Notes: a model not told the origin generated them from the sequence alone. 64,000 bases of DNA from Spirosoma sordidisoli (GCF_004138325.1 NZ_SBLB01000001.1:186001-250000); one strand, 5' to 3'; shown: positions 1-8,963, numbered from the stretch's first letter. A program made the numbers and translations.

Positions 1-57
1 GACGCGTCACAAGCCCGACAGCGGGGGAAAACCGCTGGTAGTAATCACAAACTAACC

Positions 58-1233
58 ATGAACGAAGTCGTAATTATTTCCGCTGTCCGAACCCCGATTG
101 GGGGCTTTGGTGGCGTCTTGTCTTCCCTGTCGGCGACCGACCTTGGTGCAGCCGCCATCCGGGGAGCACTCAGCCGGGCCGGTGTGCAGCCCGGCCAGGT
201 ACAGGAGGTTATTATGGGTAACGTTGTCTCGGCCAATGTGGGTCAGGCACCGGCCAAACAGGCAGCCCTGAAAGCGGGCCTCCCGGCCATCATCCCCTGC
301 ACCACGATCAACAAAGTATGCGCATCCGGCACGAAAGCCGTTATGCTGGCGGCACAGGCAATCCAGCTTGGCCAGGCCGACATAGTGGTGGCGGGCGGCA
401 TGGAAAGCATGTCGAACACTCCCTACTACGTACCCAAAGCCCGCTTCGGCTATAAATACGGCAATGCCGAACTCGTTGACGGGCTGGCCCGGGATGGGCT
501 GGTCGACGTCTACGATCAGTGTGCGATGGGCGTGTTTGCCGACCGCACGGCCCAAACCTACAGCATCAGCCGTGAAGCGCAGGATGCCTATACGGTGCAG
601 TCATACCGGCGGGCCGAAGACAGTACCCAAACCGGGCGGTTCGCAGCAGAGATCGTTGCCGTTGAGGTGGCTGGTCGTAAAGGCACCGTAACCGTCAGTG
701 AAGACGAAGAGTACAAGAATGTCATTTACGATAAAGTACCAACGCTGAAGGCCGCCTTCACCCCCGACGGTACCGTAACGCCAGCCAGCTCATCGCCAAT
801 CAGCGACGGAGCCGCTGCGCTCGTTATCATGAGCCAACGCAAAGCCGATGAGCTCGGACTAAAGCCACTGGCGCGTATTTTGGCCTATGCCGACGCCGAA
901 CAGGAACCCGAGTGGTTTACGACCGCTCCCACCAAAGCCGTACCACTGGCGCTGGAGCGGGCAGGCCTGACCACGGCCGACGTTGATTATTTTGAGATCA
1001 ACGAAGCGTTCGCCGTAGTACCCCTGGCGTTCAGTCAGCTGCTGGAGGTGCCTCAAGAGAAGCTGAACGTGTTTGGTGGTGCTGTATCGATTGGCCATCC
1101 GCTGGGTGCGTCGGGGGCCCGAATTATAACGACGCTCACGAACGTGCTGCAGCAGACTGAGGGCCGCATCGGCGCGGTCGGTATCTGCAACGGCGGAGGA
1201 GGAGCGTCAGCGCTTGTCATCGAAAAAGTATAA
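58..1233 (+). CDS. acetyl-CoA C-acetyltransferase (thiolase)
   Basis: A 391-aa type II thiolase that condenses or cleaves acetoacetyl-CoA and acetyl-CoA in the cytoplasm. The acyl-accepting cysteine is Cys88 in NKVCASG. The catalytic histidine lies in the SIGHPLGASGAR motif near residue 347, and the second cysteine is in GICNGGGG near the C-terminus. Length is normal for the family and the ATG follows a short leader from the window edge. A long inverted repeat lies directly after the stop, so it is probably transcribed separately from purC. The biosynthetic versus degradative role cannot be told from sequence. Confidence 0.93.
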   Translation: MNEVVIISAVRTPIGGFGGVLSSLSATDLGAAAIRGALSRAGVQPGQVQEVIMGNVVSANVGQAPAKQAALKAGLPAIIPCTTINKVCASGTKAVMLAAQAIQLGQADIVVAGGMESMSNTPYYVPKARFGYKYGNAELVDGLARDGLVDVYDQCAMGVFADRTAQTYSISREAQDAYTVQSYRRAEDSTQTGRFAAEIVAVEVAGRKGTVTVSEDEEYKNVIYDKVPTLKAAFTPDGTVTPASSSPISDGAAALVIMSQRKADELGLKPLARILAYADAEQEPEWFTTAPTKAVPLALERAGLTTADVDYFEINEAFAVVPLAFSQLLEVPQEKLNVFGGAVSIGHPLGASGARIITTLTNVLQQTEGRIGAVGICNGGGGASALVIEKV

Positions 1234-1236
1234 ACG

Positions 1237-1293
1237 GGTTTTGGGTCCGGTGTTCGCGGAAGCGAGTCATTCCATTCCGCCGGACCCAAAACC
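1237..1293 (+). terminator. stem-loop after the thiolase gene
   Basis: Two perfectly complementary 14-base arms (1237-1250 and 1280-1293) flank a loop of about 29 bases just after the thiolase stop and 13 bases before purC. There is no clear T-run, so termination is probable but not certain. Confidence 0.55.
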
Positions 1294-1306
1294 GAATATG
1301 TAGCCA

Positions 1307-2251
1307 ATGCCCATTCAGGAAACCAACTTCCATTTTCCCGGCCAAACGGGATTTTACCGCGGCAAAGTCCGTGATGTGTATTCGTTCCCGGACCGTTTGA
1401 TCATGATTGCGTCCGATCGGATTTCGGCCTTTGATGTCGTTCTGCCCCGCCCTATTCCCTACAAAGGACAGGTGCTGAACCAGACAGCCGAGTATTTTCT
1501 GCGGGCCACCGCCGATCTGGTTCCCAACTGGTTACTGACGGTTCCCGATCCCAACGTCAGTGTGGGGCTTCGGTGCGAACCCTATGCAGTCGAAATGGTA
1601 GTACGGGGGTATCTGGCCGGACACGCCTGGCGGCAGTACCGCGATGGCCACCGAATGCTGTGTGGCGTTGCCCTGCCCGACGGATTACGCGAGAACGACC
1701 GGCTCCCCACGCCCATCATAACCCCATCAACCAAAGCCCACGAAGGCCATGATGAGGACATTAGCCGCGAAGAGATCCTGAGTCGGGGCATTGTTTCGGA
1801 AAGCGAGTATGTGCAGCTGGAGCGGTACGCCCTGGCGCTCTTTGAGCGGGGTACACAGATGGCTGCCGAGCGCGGACTTATCCTGGTCGATACGAAATAC
1901 GAGTTCGGTAATCTGAACGGAACCGTGATCCTGATCGACGAAGTCCATACCCCCGACTCATCACGTTATTTTTACGCCGATACCTACGAAGAGCAGCTCC
2001 GGGCGAACCAGCCTCAAAAACAATTGTCGAAAGAGTTCGTTAGAGAATGGCTTATCGCGAACGGTTTTCAGGGTAAAACCGGCCAGACCGTTCCGACCAT
2101 GTCCGATGAGTGGGTAGACCAGATTTCGGGTCGGTACATTGAGTTGTTTGAAACCGTAACGGGCCAGGCCTTTCTGCGCGCCGACGAAACCAACCCACTT
2201 AACCGGATTGAAACCAATATTCTGAAGACCCTTACTGATACAACCATATGA
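1307..2251 (+). CDS. purC: phosphoribosylaminoimidazole-succinocarboxamide synthase
   Basis: SAICAR synthase (314 aa) joins CAIR with aspartate, using ATP, in de novo purine synthesis. The N-terminus carries the GKVRDVY nucleotide-binding segment and the [12 protein letters not shown] signature, and the central region has the SxKxxxGHDE-like stretch [14 protein letters not shown]. The length fits the longer, yeast-like PurC form usual in Bacteroidota. Its stop overlaps the next start (ATGA), so it is translationally coupled to the STAS protein and heads a run that continues into rnz and the diadenylate cyclase gene. Confidence 0.95.
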   Translation: MPIQETNFHFPGQTGFYRGKVRDVYSFPDRLIMIASDRISAFDVVLPRPIPYKGQVLNQTAEYFLRATADLVPNWLLTVPDPNVSVGLRCEPYAVEMVVRGYLAGHAWRQYRDGHRMLCGVALPDGLRENDRLPTPIITPSTKAHEGHDEDISREEILSRGIVSESEYVQLERYALALFERGTQMAAERGLILVDTKYEFGNLNGTVILIDEVHTPDSSRYFYADTYEEQLRANQPQKQLSKEFVREWLIANGFQGKTGQTVPTMSDEWVDQISGRYIELFETVTGQAFLRADETNPLNRIETNILKTLTDTTI

Positions 2252-2664
2252 ATTATACCATTGAAAAAAACGAGCAGTATGCCCTGATTCGCCTGAACGA
2301 AACAGCCCTGGAGGGCGAGCTGCCAACGACCTTCGAGACCCTCAGCCGCAGCCTGTTCCGCGAAGGGTACAGCAATATTATTCTGGACATGGCTTCGCTG
2401 AAGTCCATCGACATGGCAGGCATCACGGCGATACGAAAAATAAACCGTCAGTGCACGAATGAAGTTGGGTTATTGGTACTCGTTACGAAAGATGACGACC
2501 TGATCGAACTCCTCGACTCAGCCGGCGGTAGTGACCTGACCATTCTGCCCACGGTAGAGGAAGCCATCGATGCCGTATTTATGAACGAATTGGAAAACGA
2601 TTTCCGCAGCGAAGACGACGATGAGTACGACGCCGGGGGCAGCGTCGGTCGCGAGGAAGCCTAG
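2248..2664 (+). CDS. STAS-domain protein (anti-sigma-antagonist-like)
   Basis: A 138-aa protein with one STAS fold over about residues 1-110, followed by a very acidic tail ([15 protein letters not shown]). The strand-helix signature reads [19 protein letters not shown], the position at which SpoIIAA-type antagonists carry a phosphorylatable serine (DSSG). Here that turn is DMAG, so classical control by serine phosphorylation is unlikely. It overlaps purC by four bases and sits ten bases before rnz. It could be a protein-interaction module for a regulator or complex; partner and function are unknown. Confidence 0.8.
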   Translation: MNYTIEKNEQYALIRLNETALEGELPTTFETLSRSLFREGYSNIILDMASLKSIDMAGITAIRKINRQCTNEVGLLVLVTKDDDLIELLDSAGGSDLTILPTVEEAIDAVFMNELENDFRSEDDDEYDAGGSVGREEA

Positions 2665-2673
2665 CCTAACCCT

Positions 2674-3624
2674 ATGCCCAACCAAGTTTCAGATCATTCC
2701 AGACCCGCTCATTTGCCGTTTACGCTCACCGTGCTGGGCGCCGGTTCGGCCACGCCCAGCCTGCGGTTTCATCCAACAGCCCAGCTGCTAACGGTTGGCA
2801 ATGATCACATACTTATCGACTGTGGCGAAGGAACGCAGCTTCGATTACTCGAACACCGGATACGGCCGGGCCGACTGCGGTACATCTTTATCAGCCACCT
2901 TCACGGCGATCACTACTTCGGGCTGGCCCCGCTCCTCTCGACGCTCAATCTGAGTGGTCGAACGGAAGATCTGTATCTGTTCGGACCCCGTGGACTTGAC
3001 GATGTACTGACGACCATTTTTCGGGTGTCTGATTCCCGGTTGGGCTACAAACTTCACTTCCAGGCGGTTGAGCCTGACCAGCCGGCATTGCTGCTCGATC
3101 ATCCGCTGGTAACGGTAGAATCGATACCGCTGCAGCACCGGATCAGCTGTACGGGCTACATCTTTCGGGAAAAGCCCCACAAGCCTCACCTGCTCCGTGA
3201 AAAACTGCCGGCCGATGTCTCGATTGAGGTGTTGAAGCGACTGAAAGAGGGACAGGACGTACTGGACGAAAGCGGCCAGCTACGCTACGCTGCGGCCGAG
3301 TATACAGCGCCGGGACCGGAGCCGCGTTCCTACGCTTTCTGCTCGGATACCCGCTACGTTGAGGAGCTGGTGCCGCAGTTGCAGGGGGTCAGCCTGCTTT
3401 ATCACGAAGCCACGTTCCTGGAAGATAACGCCCTGCGCGCGGCCGAAGTGTATCACTCAACGGCCCGCCAGGCCGCTACCATTGCCGCAAAAGCCGACGT
3501 AGGCCGGTTACTTATCGGTCATTTTTCGTCTCGCTATAAGCAGTACGAGCCGTTTCTGGACGAAGCCCGTACCGTCTTTCCCGAAACCTACCTGGCTATA
3601 GAAGGCGAGACACTGGCCGTTTAA
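2674..3624 (+). CDS. rnz: ribonuclease Z
   Basis: A 316-aa tRNA 3'-end endonuclease of the metallo-beta-lactamase superfamily. Zinc ligands are in SHLHGDH (HxHxDH) near residue 75; further ligand positions are the later histidines (LYHEATF, LLIGHFSSRY) and the aspartate in CSDTRY. The N-terminal GAGSATP turn and the CGEGTQ motif are typical. It lies between the STAS gene (gap 9 bases) and the diadenylate cyclase gene (gap 29 bases) and is very likely co-transcribed with them. Confidence 0.94.
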   Translation: MPNQVSDHSRPAHLPFTLTVLGAGSATPSLRFHPTAQLLTVGNDHILIDCGEGTQLRLLEHRIRPGRLRYIFISHLHGDHYFGLAPLLSTLNLSGRTEDLYLFGPRGLDDVLTTIFRVSDSRLGYKLHFQAVEPDQPALLLDHPLVTVESIPLQHRISCTGYIFREKPHKPHLLREKLPADVSIEVLKRLKEGQDVLDESGQLRYAAAEYTAPGPEPRSYAFCSDTRYVEELVPQLQGVSLLYHEATFLEDNALRAAEVYHSTARQAATIAAKADVGRLLIGHFSSRYKQYEPFLDEARTVFPETYLAIEGETLAV

Positions 3625-3653
3625 GCCTCCGCCGGCCTACCTTTACAGTTGCT

Positions 3654-4478
3654 ATGTACTTATCCTTTATGCTGGGGTTCAGACTGGGGTTTCTTGAAAT
3701 TGGCTGGCTAGACCTGCTCGACATGGGCCTGGTAGCGTTGTTGATCTACCAGATTTATAACCTTGTTCGGGGCAGTGTGGCCAGCCGGGTGTTTATCGGC
3801 TACCTGCTGGTTTACCTGGCCTACCTGCTGGTAAAGGCACTCGGCCTGAACCTGATGACTACCATACTGGAGTATTTTATCAGTGTGGGTGCCCTGGCGC
3901 TTATCATCATTTTTCAGCAGGAGATTCGGCGGTTTCTGCTTTATATTGGTAAATCGACCAACCTCACTAACAGCCGCTGGATTCGCCGGTGGCTCCTGCG
4001 CCAGCCGCTGCAGGCCGATCATCAAACAACGCTGAAGCCTATTCTCGATACCTGCAAGGCGCTGAGCACCGAGTTTTCGGGGGGCTTGCTGGTTCTGCAG
4101 AAGAATGACGACCTGGAAAAGTTTATCCAGTCGGGCGAAATCATCAACGCCGATCTGTCCAAGTCGCTGCTGCTGGCTATCTTCAGCCAGTACAGCCCCT
4201 TACATGATGGCGCCGTGGTAATCAGCGACGGACGAATCCGGTCAGCGCGCTGTATTTTACCCGTCTCCAACGATGACGAACTACCGCCGGCGCTGGGGTT
4301 CCGGCACCGGGCCGCTCTTGGTATGAGTGAAGCCACCGATGCCGCCGTTATCGCTATTTCGGAAGAAAGCGGCCGGCTCGCCCTGGCCATAAACGGCGAA
4401 CTGTCTACGAGCCTGAGCCTGTCTGAGCTGGAAAACCGGCTGGACCAATATCTACGCGAACCCCGAATCGGGCACTAA
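3654..4478 (+). CDS. cdaA: diadenylate cyclase (CdaA type)
   Basis: A membrane-bound enzyme that makes c-di-AMP from two ATP. Residues about 10-90 form three transmembrane helices; the DAC domain follows with the DGA motif (LHDGAVVISDG) and the RHR motif (GFRHRAALGMSE). The 274-aa length is typical of CdaA/TIGR00159 proteins. It ends the purC, STAS, rnz run. No CdaR-like partner is adjacent, as is common in Bacteroidota. Confidence 0.93.
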   Translation: MYLSFMLGFRLGFLEIGWLDLLDMGLVALLIYQIYNLVRGSVASRVFIGYLLVYLAYLLVKALGLNLMTTILEYFISVGALALIIIFQQEIRRFLLYIGKSTNLTNSRWIRRWLLRQPLQADHQTTLKPILDTCKALSTEFSGGLLVLQKNDDLEKFIQSGEIINADLSKSLLLAIFSQYSPLHDGAVVISDGRIRSARCILPVSNDDELPPALGFRHRAALGMSEATDAAVIAISEESGRLALAINGELSTSLSLSELENRLDQYLREPRIGH

Positions 4479-4528
4479 ACCATTATCGACCATAGCCGGT
4501 TGAGTGAATTACCATCAGTCAATACGCT

Positions 4529-5284
4529 TTGAAAAACACGATACAACGGCTCAGCTTTTGTTTGGCCTTCCTGCTGCTTTCTGGCCCGGTTGTTCACGCC
4601 CAGCTCCGGCTCGACCTCGAATCGGGTCTTGTTCTCGGCACTCCTTATAACGAAGTCCGCATCCCCAATACGGGCGGCACTCTCGTTGACCTATCAACCG
4701 AACTGTCGGCTCAACCAACCGCCTTTTACCGTATTCGGCTGGGTTATACCATTAACAACCGACACACAATCTCTGCGCTATATGCTCCCCTTACGGTTCG
4801 TTACGATGGGGCTTTCGATCGGGATGTGAATTACAATGGTCTGATTTTTCCGGCCGGGCAGGCCACCCGGGTCAACTATACTTTCAACTCATACCGGCTA
4901 ACGTATCGGTACGATTTTGTAGCCGACGAGCGCTGGCGGGTAGGTTTGGGCTTCACGGGCAAAATCAGGGATGCCAATGTTCAGTTTGCGAACGAAACCA
5001 GCAATCGGGATACGAATTTCGATAACCTGGGGTTTGTGCCGCTGATCAACTTTTATGTCAGCTACCGGCCCACGCAACGGCTGGGCCTGCTGCTGGAGGG
5101 CGATGCGCTGGGGGCCAGACAGGGCCGGGCCGAAGATATTTTTGCGGGAGCTACTTACCAGCTCAGCGATGCTTTCGGTCTGAAAGCCGGGTACCGGGTC
5201 GTGGAAGGCGGTGCCAACGTCGATACGATTTATAACTTCACCTGGATCAACTACGCATCGGCCGGGCTGCTCATAACCCTCTAA
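4529..5284 (+). CDS. outer-membrane beta-barrel protein, unknown role
   Basis: A 251-aa exported protein that starts at TTG (MKNTIQRL); no ATG gives a better signal peptide. The signal peptide ends at about VVHAQ. The rest is alternating aromatic and hydrophobic strands (RLTYRYDF, RVGLGF, LINFYVSYR, GLKAGYRV) as in small porin-like barrels of Bacteroidota, and the last residues (AGLLITL) resemble a final barrel strand. No specific family recognised. It converges with the DUF4332 gene across a shared stem-loop. Confidence 0.75.
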   Translation: MKNTIQRLSFCLAFLLLSGPVVHAQLRLDLESGLVLGTPYNEVRIPNTGGTLVDLSTELSAQPTAFYRIRLGYTINNRHTISALYAPLTVRYDGAFDRDVNYNGLIFPAGQATRVNYTFNSYRLTYRYDFVADERWRVGLGFTGKIRDANVQFANETSNRDTNFDNLGFVPLINFYVSYRPTQRLGLLLEGDALGARQGRAEDIFAGATYQLSDAFGLKAGYRVVEGGANVDTIYNFTWINYASAGLLITL

Positions 5285-5289
5285 ACGAA

Positions 5290-5336
5290 ACTCGTCCTGC
5301 GGGCAATCGATCCAATCAATCTTCCGCAGGACGAGT
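5290..5336. terminator. bidirectional terminator
   Basis: Perfect 13-base arms at 5290-5302 and 5324-5336 lie between the convergent barrel gene and the DUF4332 gene. There is no long T-run on either side. Confidence 0.6.
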
Positions 5337-5363
5337 CAATATCATCCGGGTGCGTTGCTGCCT

Positions 5364-5771
5364 TTAGTATTCCAGCATACCAGGCAGGCTCTTGGCCTGC
5401 TCAACAAAATCGCTCACCTGCTCTACAGACGGCGGCCGTTGCGTAAACTGCCGTTTCTTGTTGATCTCAATCAATTTTGCATGCAGATTGTTGGGCGACC
5501 GCTGGGCCAGTTCCTTCACCGTATCCACCCCGGCTTCTTCCATCAGATCACTGTATACCCGACCAATTCCCTTGATTCGGGCCAGATCGGCCCGATTGGC
5601 CAGTTCCAGAATAGCGGTTGCATCGACACCAGCTGCTGAGGCCAGCGTTTTACGACCGCCCGGGGTTTTTGCGGCTTCCAGAAGCGCGTCACTGTCGCCT
5701 AAACCTTGCCCTTTCAGGGCGTTTAGAACGGCATCCGTAATACCGCGCAGTTCTCCTAACGTAACACTCAT
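5364..5771 (-). CDS. DUF4332 domain protein
   Basis: A 135-aa soluble protein. The middle carries helix-hairpin-helix-like repeats (LARIKGIGRVYSDLMEEAGVD), and the C-terminus has the RPPSVEQVSDFVEQAKSLP stretch that marks DUF4332 proteins. The fold suggests nucleic-acid or protein binding; no enzymatic residues are seen. It is transcribed alone, convergent with the upstream barrel gene. Function unknown. Confidence 0.8.
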   Translation of the reverse strand: MSVTLGELRGITDAVLNALKGQGLGDSDALLEAAKTPGGRKTLASAAGVDATAILELANRADLARIKGIGRVYSDLMEEAGVDTVKELAQRSPNNLHAKLIEINKKRQFTQRPPSVEQVSDFVEQAKSLPGMLEY

Positions 5772-5836
5772 TGCAAAAAGAGGATATGGGTTAAACAGAG
5801 GTAATCGGCCCGACCTTCAGGCCGCAGAGTACTTTT

Positions 5837-6019
5837 TCAACGAACAAGGTACTTTCTTCGGGTATCGTTTAAAAGAAATTTTTTCTGAGCGGTAAAGCTG
5901 TCCGGGTGCATTTGCGCGTACTCTCGCGCCCATATTACGTAGCGATCTGGCTCCTGCTCCCGGAACCGATTGGCATCTATCTTCTTCTTTAGCAGATAGT
6001 TATCAAATAGTTCATCCAT
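5837..6019 (-). CDS. small conserved-looking hypothetical protein (60 aa)
   Basis: A 60-aa protein rich in charged and aromatic residues (MDELFDNYLLKKKIDANRF, then PDRYVIWAREYAQMHP). It looks like a folded small helical protein rather than a random reading frame, and it is the only reading frame with coding character in the gap between the DUF4332 gene and the next plus-strand gene. No signal peptide, membrane segment or known motif. Function not recognised. Confidence 0.55.
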   Translation of the reverse strand: MDELFDNYLLKKKIDANRFREQEPDRYVIWAREYAQMHPDSFTAQKKFLLNDTRRKYLVR

Positions 6020-6191
6020 TTATTTAGTCTTTATCAAAGCAGCACACTCGTTGTAGCATCAACCGCGATTCCTTCCGGGTGGGGGCGTAAAGTTAAACTA
6101 CTTACTGTTTAGATCAAGAGAAGCAGTCGGCCCTAGTTCATTATTCCCAGACGCCTACGGAGTGAATGGTCTGCCAGAAATATACACTATA

Positions 6192-6221
6192 TTGTTTTGG
6201 TATCGGGAAGGAGTATGTTTG
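6192..6221 (+). promoter_or_regulatory. Bacteroidota-type promoter
   Basis: TTG at 6192-6194, a 19-base spacer, and an exact TAnnTTTG element (TATGTTTG, 6214-6221). Transcription would start near 6228, which excludes the upstream ATG at 6197 and supports the start at 6254. Confidence 0.65.
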
Positions 6222-6253
6222 CACGGTTTATTTCCATTCATTCATTATTCATT

Positions 6254-6841
6254 ATGAAGCGAGTCTTAATTGTTCTATTCACACTGGCAGCCTTCTCGGC
6301 TACGGCGCAGGAGTACAAGCCATTCAAAGTAAACCTGTCTCTAGGTTTTGCCAAACCGCTGTCGTCGGGCGCGTCAGGTGGGGTATTGTTTGCCATCGAA
6401 CCCAAATACGGGATCACCGACAATATTGATCTTGGCCTGCGCCTGGAGTCGGCTCTTGTAGCGCGGGCGGTGATCAGTAGCGGCAACACCGTTTCGGGGG
6501 AGATCGGCGCGTTCGGCTCGTACCTGATAACCGGTAATTACCTGTTCGGAACGGGCGGAGTACGCCCTTTCCTGGGTCTGGGCGCTGGGCTGTACAGCAT
6601 CGCTTCGGGCGGTGTCGTAACAGTGGTCGATGGCCAGACACCGGAAGATGTCACCCTGGTTGGCGCTACCAAATTTGGCGGCATGATCCGGGGCGGCATC
6701 AAGGCCGGTCACTTCGTTCTGGGCGTAGAATACAATGCGGTCCCGACCACGTCTAACCGGCTGACGAATACGACCATCGAGAGCAAAAACGCCTACCTCG
6801 GCGTGAAAGTAGGCTTCGACATTGGCGGAGGGCGGTACTAA
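6254..6841 (+). CDS. outer-membrane beta-barrel protein
   Basis: A 195-aa exported protein. The ATG at 6254 gives a clean signal peptide (MKRVLIVLFTLAAFSATAQ) and lies downstream of the predicted promoter. The mature part has glycine-rich alternating strands (VNLSLGFAKPL, GIKAGHFVLGVEYN) and ends in a barrel-like strand (YLGVKVGFDIGGGRY), as in the OmpA-like/OprF-like beta-barrel group. No OmpA peptidoglycan-binding domain is present. Role unknown; structural or porin-like. Confidence 0.75.
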   Translation: MKRVLIVLFTLAAFSATAQEYKPFKVNLSLGFAKPLSSGASGGVLFAIEPKYGITDNIDLGLRLESALVARAVISSGNTVSGEIGAFGSYLITGNYLFGTGGVRPFLGLGAGLYSIASGGVVTVVDGQTPEDVTLVGATKFGGMIRGGIKAGHFVLGVEYNAVPTTSNRLTNTTIESKNAYLGVKVGFDIGGGRY

Positions 6842-6859
6842 GCCAGCCGTGATCGAGCG

Positions 6860-6910
6860 ACTAAAAGAGAGAAAGAGCGGCCATAATAACCGCTCTTTCT
6901 CTCTTTTAGT
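6860..6910. terminator. strong bidirectional terminator
   Basis: A perfect 21-bp stem (6860-6880 with 6890-6910) with a 9-base AT-rich loop separates two convergent genes and overlaps the last codon and stop of the minus-strand gene at 6906. A/T-rich arm ends supply U-runs in both directions. Confidence 0.8.
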
Positions 6911-7838
6911 CCTCTGGTACCTGCCAGGGGTGGAAGCGGAGGCCTTTTACACGGCTGAATTCAAGTGTCGGGGCCGGTATCTTAAAAAACTGGGCGGTAC
7001 CGATGAACCGCTGCAACGACGGGCTGAACGTGCCAACCCTCGACAGATCTGCGTCGGGCGAGATAAAGAACTGTCGGTACCGCTCGAACCTGACTTCATT
7101 GCCATTAGCGTCCCAGACCCTGGGGTTATCGTGCCCCCCGATCATACCGCTTCCGCTGTAGCCGATATCCAGATTCAGCCAGCGCGGAAACTGAGGGCCA
7201 ACCGGTACGACCGACGCCAGATTAACCGATAGCCAGTATTGCTGCCCATTATAGTCTTTAAGCAGTTGCTGCCCGGTTGTTTTTCCGAGCAGATTGGGCC
7301 GGTACTGGGGAAAAATGGTTTTCCGGAACCCGTACTTCAGGGTAACGATCTGCTGCCCGGCCCCGTACTGCTGGCCCATAAACAAAGCGGTTCCGGCCGC
7401 GTTGGCGAGCATATCGCCCTTCGAAAAGCCCCATCCTTCAGAATAGCCGTCGAAAACCTCCAGCGTACTCTGAAACAGCAGCGCCAGCAAACCGCCGGTC
7501 AGGATGCTGGTTCGCTCGTTTACCCCGCTCCAGCGCATGAGTTCGTAACCGCCCCGGCTCATGCAGTAGGCCGTAGCCGCGTGACCGACCTTGTCCATCT
7601 GCAACCACTCCCGATTGTCGTTGAACGCGTGAAAAGGCACCCGCTTTTTGTACCACTGCTTTCGCAGCACCAGTAGCGTTACGGTATAGAAAGCCGCGGT
7701 TCCGGCCACCACGCCAATAAAGCGCCCCTGTCTGATACCAGACGGGTCGGGCCTGGTCGACATAACCGGCTGGGGCTGAGCAAAGGTGCTGACTGCCAGC
7801 AGCCAGGCCAGCAAGAAGGCGTAGAGCCTGTAGTTCAT
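6906..7838 (-). CDS. DUF2279 family envelope protein
   Basis: A 310-aa protein with an N-terminal signal peptide (MNYRLYAFLLAWLLAVSTFAQ). A short hydrophobic segment (FIGVVAGTAAFYTVTLLVL) is followed by the WLQMDKVGHAATAY block and a VFDGYSEGWGFSKGDMLANAAG block, both typical of DUF2279 proteins of Bacteroidota. The conserved D/H and D residues in these blocks hint at metal binding or phosphatase-like chemistry, but no activity is established. It is monocistronic and convergent with the barrel gene. Confidence 0.75.
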   Translation of the reverse strand: MNYRLYAFLLAWLLAVSTFAQPQPVMSTRPDPSGIRQGRFIGVVAGTAAFYTVTLLVLRKQWYKKRVPFHAFNDNREWLQMDKVGHAATAYCMSRGGYELMRWSGVNERTSILTGGLLALLFQSTLEVFDGYSEGWGFSKGDMLANAAGTALFMGQQYGAGQQIVTLKYGFRKTIFPQYRPNLLGKTTGQQLLKDYNGQQYWLSVNLASVVPVGPQFPRWLNLDIGYSGSGMIGGHDNPRVWDANGNEVRFERYRQFFISPDADLSRVGTFSPSLQRFIGTAQFFKIPAPTLEFSRVKGLRFHPWQVPED

Positions 7839-7858
7839 GGCCTAAAAATAGCCGATAA

Positions 7859-8854
7859 TCAGTTGACCAGCTTCGCTAATTCCGCGGCCGATACGGTTAG
7901 TAGCCCGACTTTGGGCAACCGCCGGGTCAGTTCCCGCCAGTTGGGATCGGCCTCGTAAATTCGTTTCAGCATGACCACCGCCCGATCAACCTGTTTGGTA
8001 TTGGCGAGGGCAATGGCCGTCCAGTACTGCATCTCCAGATTGGCCGGAAACAGCTTCATGGCCGCGCCGTACTCGTCCATAGCCCCTTTCATATCATTCT
8101 TTTCGGTGGCCAGATCGCCCCGGTTCATGTGTTCGTAAGCCCGATGCGTCCGTAACAGCCGGTCCAGCTCGGCCAGCGGCTGTTCGGCATCATCGACGCG
8201 CAGGTCGACCAGGTGATTATCGTCCCAGGGGGTGTCTGATGCGCGGCCTTTCACCATCAACAGCACCGCCGACTGCCGGCCACGAATGTCGCCACCGGCG
8301 GCCTGGGCGGCCTGCAGGGCCGAGAGTACCCGTTCGGGCAGGGGCATGCCGGCGTTTTTCTCGAATGCCCCCGCCATTGCCGCAGGCACCGTGTTGTTCA
8401 GCATCATATTGGCCTGAACCGAATAGGTAGCCCCTTTCTGATGACCGGCGAAGTCGATGCATTTTTTACCGGTATGCACGGCTACATTGCCCTTAGCGTC
8501 GGCAATAGCAACCTGCCGTACATCCCGCCCCTCGTCGGTACGCAGCAACTCATCCAGGGCCTGCTGGGCCGTTTTTCCCGCTTTGAGTAGCGCCAGCCCC
8601 CGCATACCAAATGATTTGTTGGTGAACGACTGCGTAGCGACCACCCCTACCCCGGCCTCGCCCCACGACACCGAGGTACCCACCGAGAACCAGTGGCTCT
8701 GAACGCCAACGGCCAGGTCGCCGGTTTTTTCGTCGCGGGCAACGATAGAAAACGTATGGGCAAACGGTTCGGGCTGGCCATTGCTGCCTATTCGTACGTG
8801 TTGGGCCAGGGCGGGGGCCGTTAGAAGCAGAAAAAAGAGAATACGTTTACGCAT
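7859..8854 (-). CDS. secreted DUF1028 protein with C-terminal TPR-like region
   Basis: A 331-aa exported protein; the ATG at 8854 gives the signal peptide MRKRILFFLLLTAPALAQ, better than the in-frame codon 51 bases upstream. After cleavage comes HTFSIVARDEKTGDLAVGVQSH, the start of the DUF1028 domain, which is thought to adopt an Ntn-hydrolase fold. Residues about 240-310 form TPR-like helix pairs (YEHMNRGDLATEKNDMKGAM, MQYWTAIALANTKQVDRAV). The substrate is unknown. It is divergent from the DUF6909 gene and shares its 120-base intergenic region. Confidence 0.82.
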   Translation of the reverse strand: MRKRILFFLLLTAPALAQHVRIGSNGQPEPFAHTFSIVARDEKTGDLAVGVQSHWFSVGTSVSWGEAGVGVVATQSFTNKSFGMRGLALLKAGKTAQQALDELLRTDEGRDVRQVAIADAKGNVAVHTGKKCIDFAGHQKGATYSVQANMMLNNTVPAAMAGAFEKNAGMPLPERVLSALQAAQAAGGDIRGRQSAVLLMVKGRASDTPWDDNHLVDLRVDDAEQPLAELDRLLRTHRAYEHMNRGDLATEKNDMKGAMDEYGAAMKLFPANLEMQYWTAIALANTKQVDRAVVMLKRIYEADPNWRELTRRLPKVGLLTVSAAELAKLVN

Positions 8855-8944
8855 GATTGATGAGTGGTTGTCATCATCAAATGTACGCGTGCGGGGCAAT
8901 TTCACAAGGAGTTAACCGACCCGATACACCAGACCATGTAACTT

Positions 8945-8963
8945 GCGAATCAATTTGATTCGC
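8945..8963. promoter_or_regulatory. perfect 19-bp palindrome, operator-like
   Basis: GCGAATCAA-t-TTGATTCGC: two perfect 9-base arms around a single base, 11 bases before the ATG of the DUF6909 gene and inside the divergent region with the DUF1028 gene. The one-base centre favours a dimeric DNA-binding protein over an RNA hairpin. The regulator is unknown. Confidence 0.55.
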
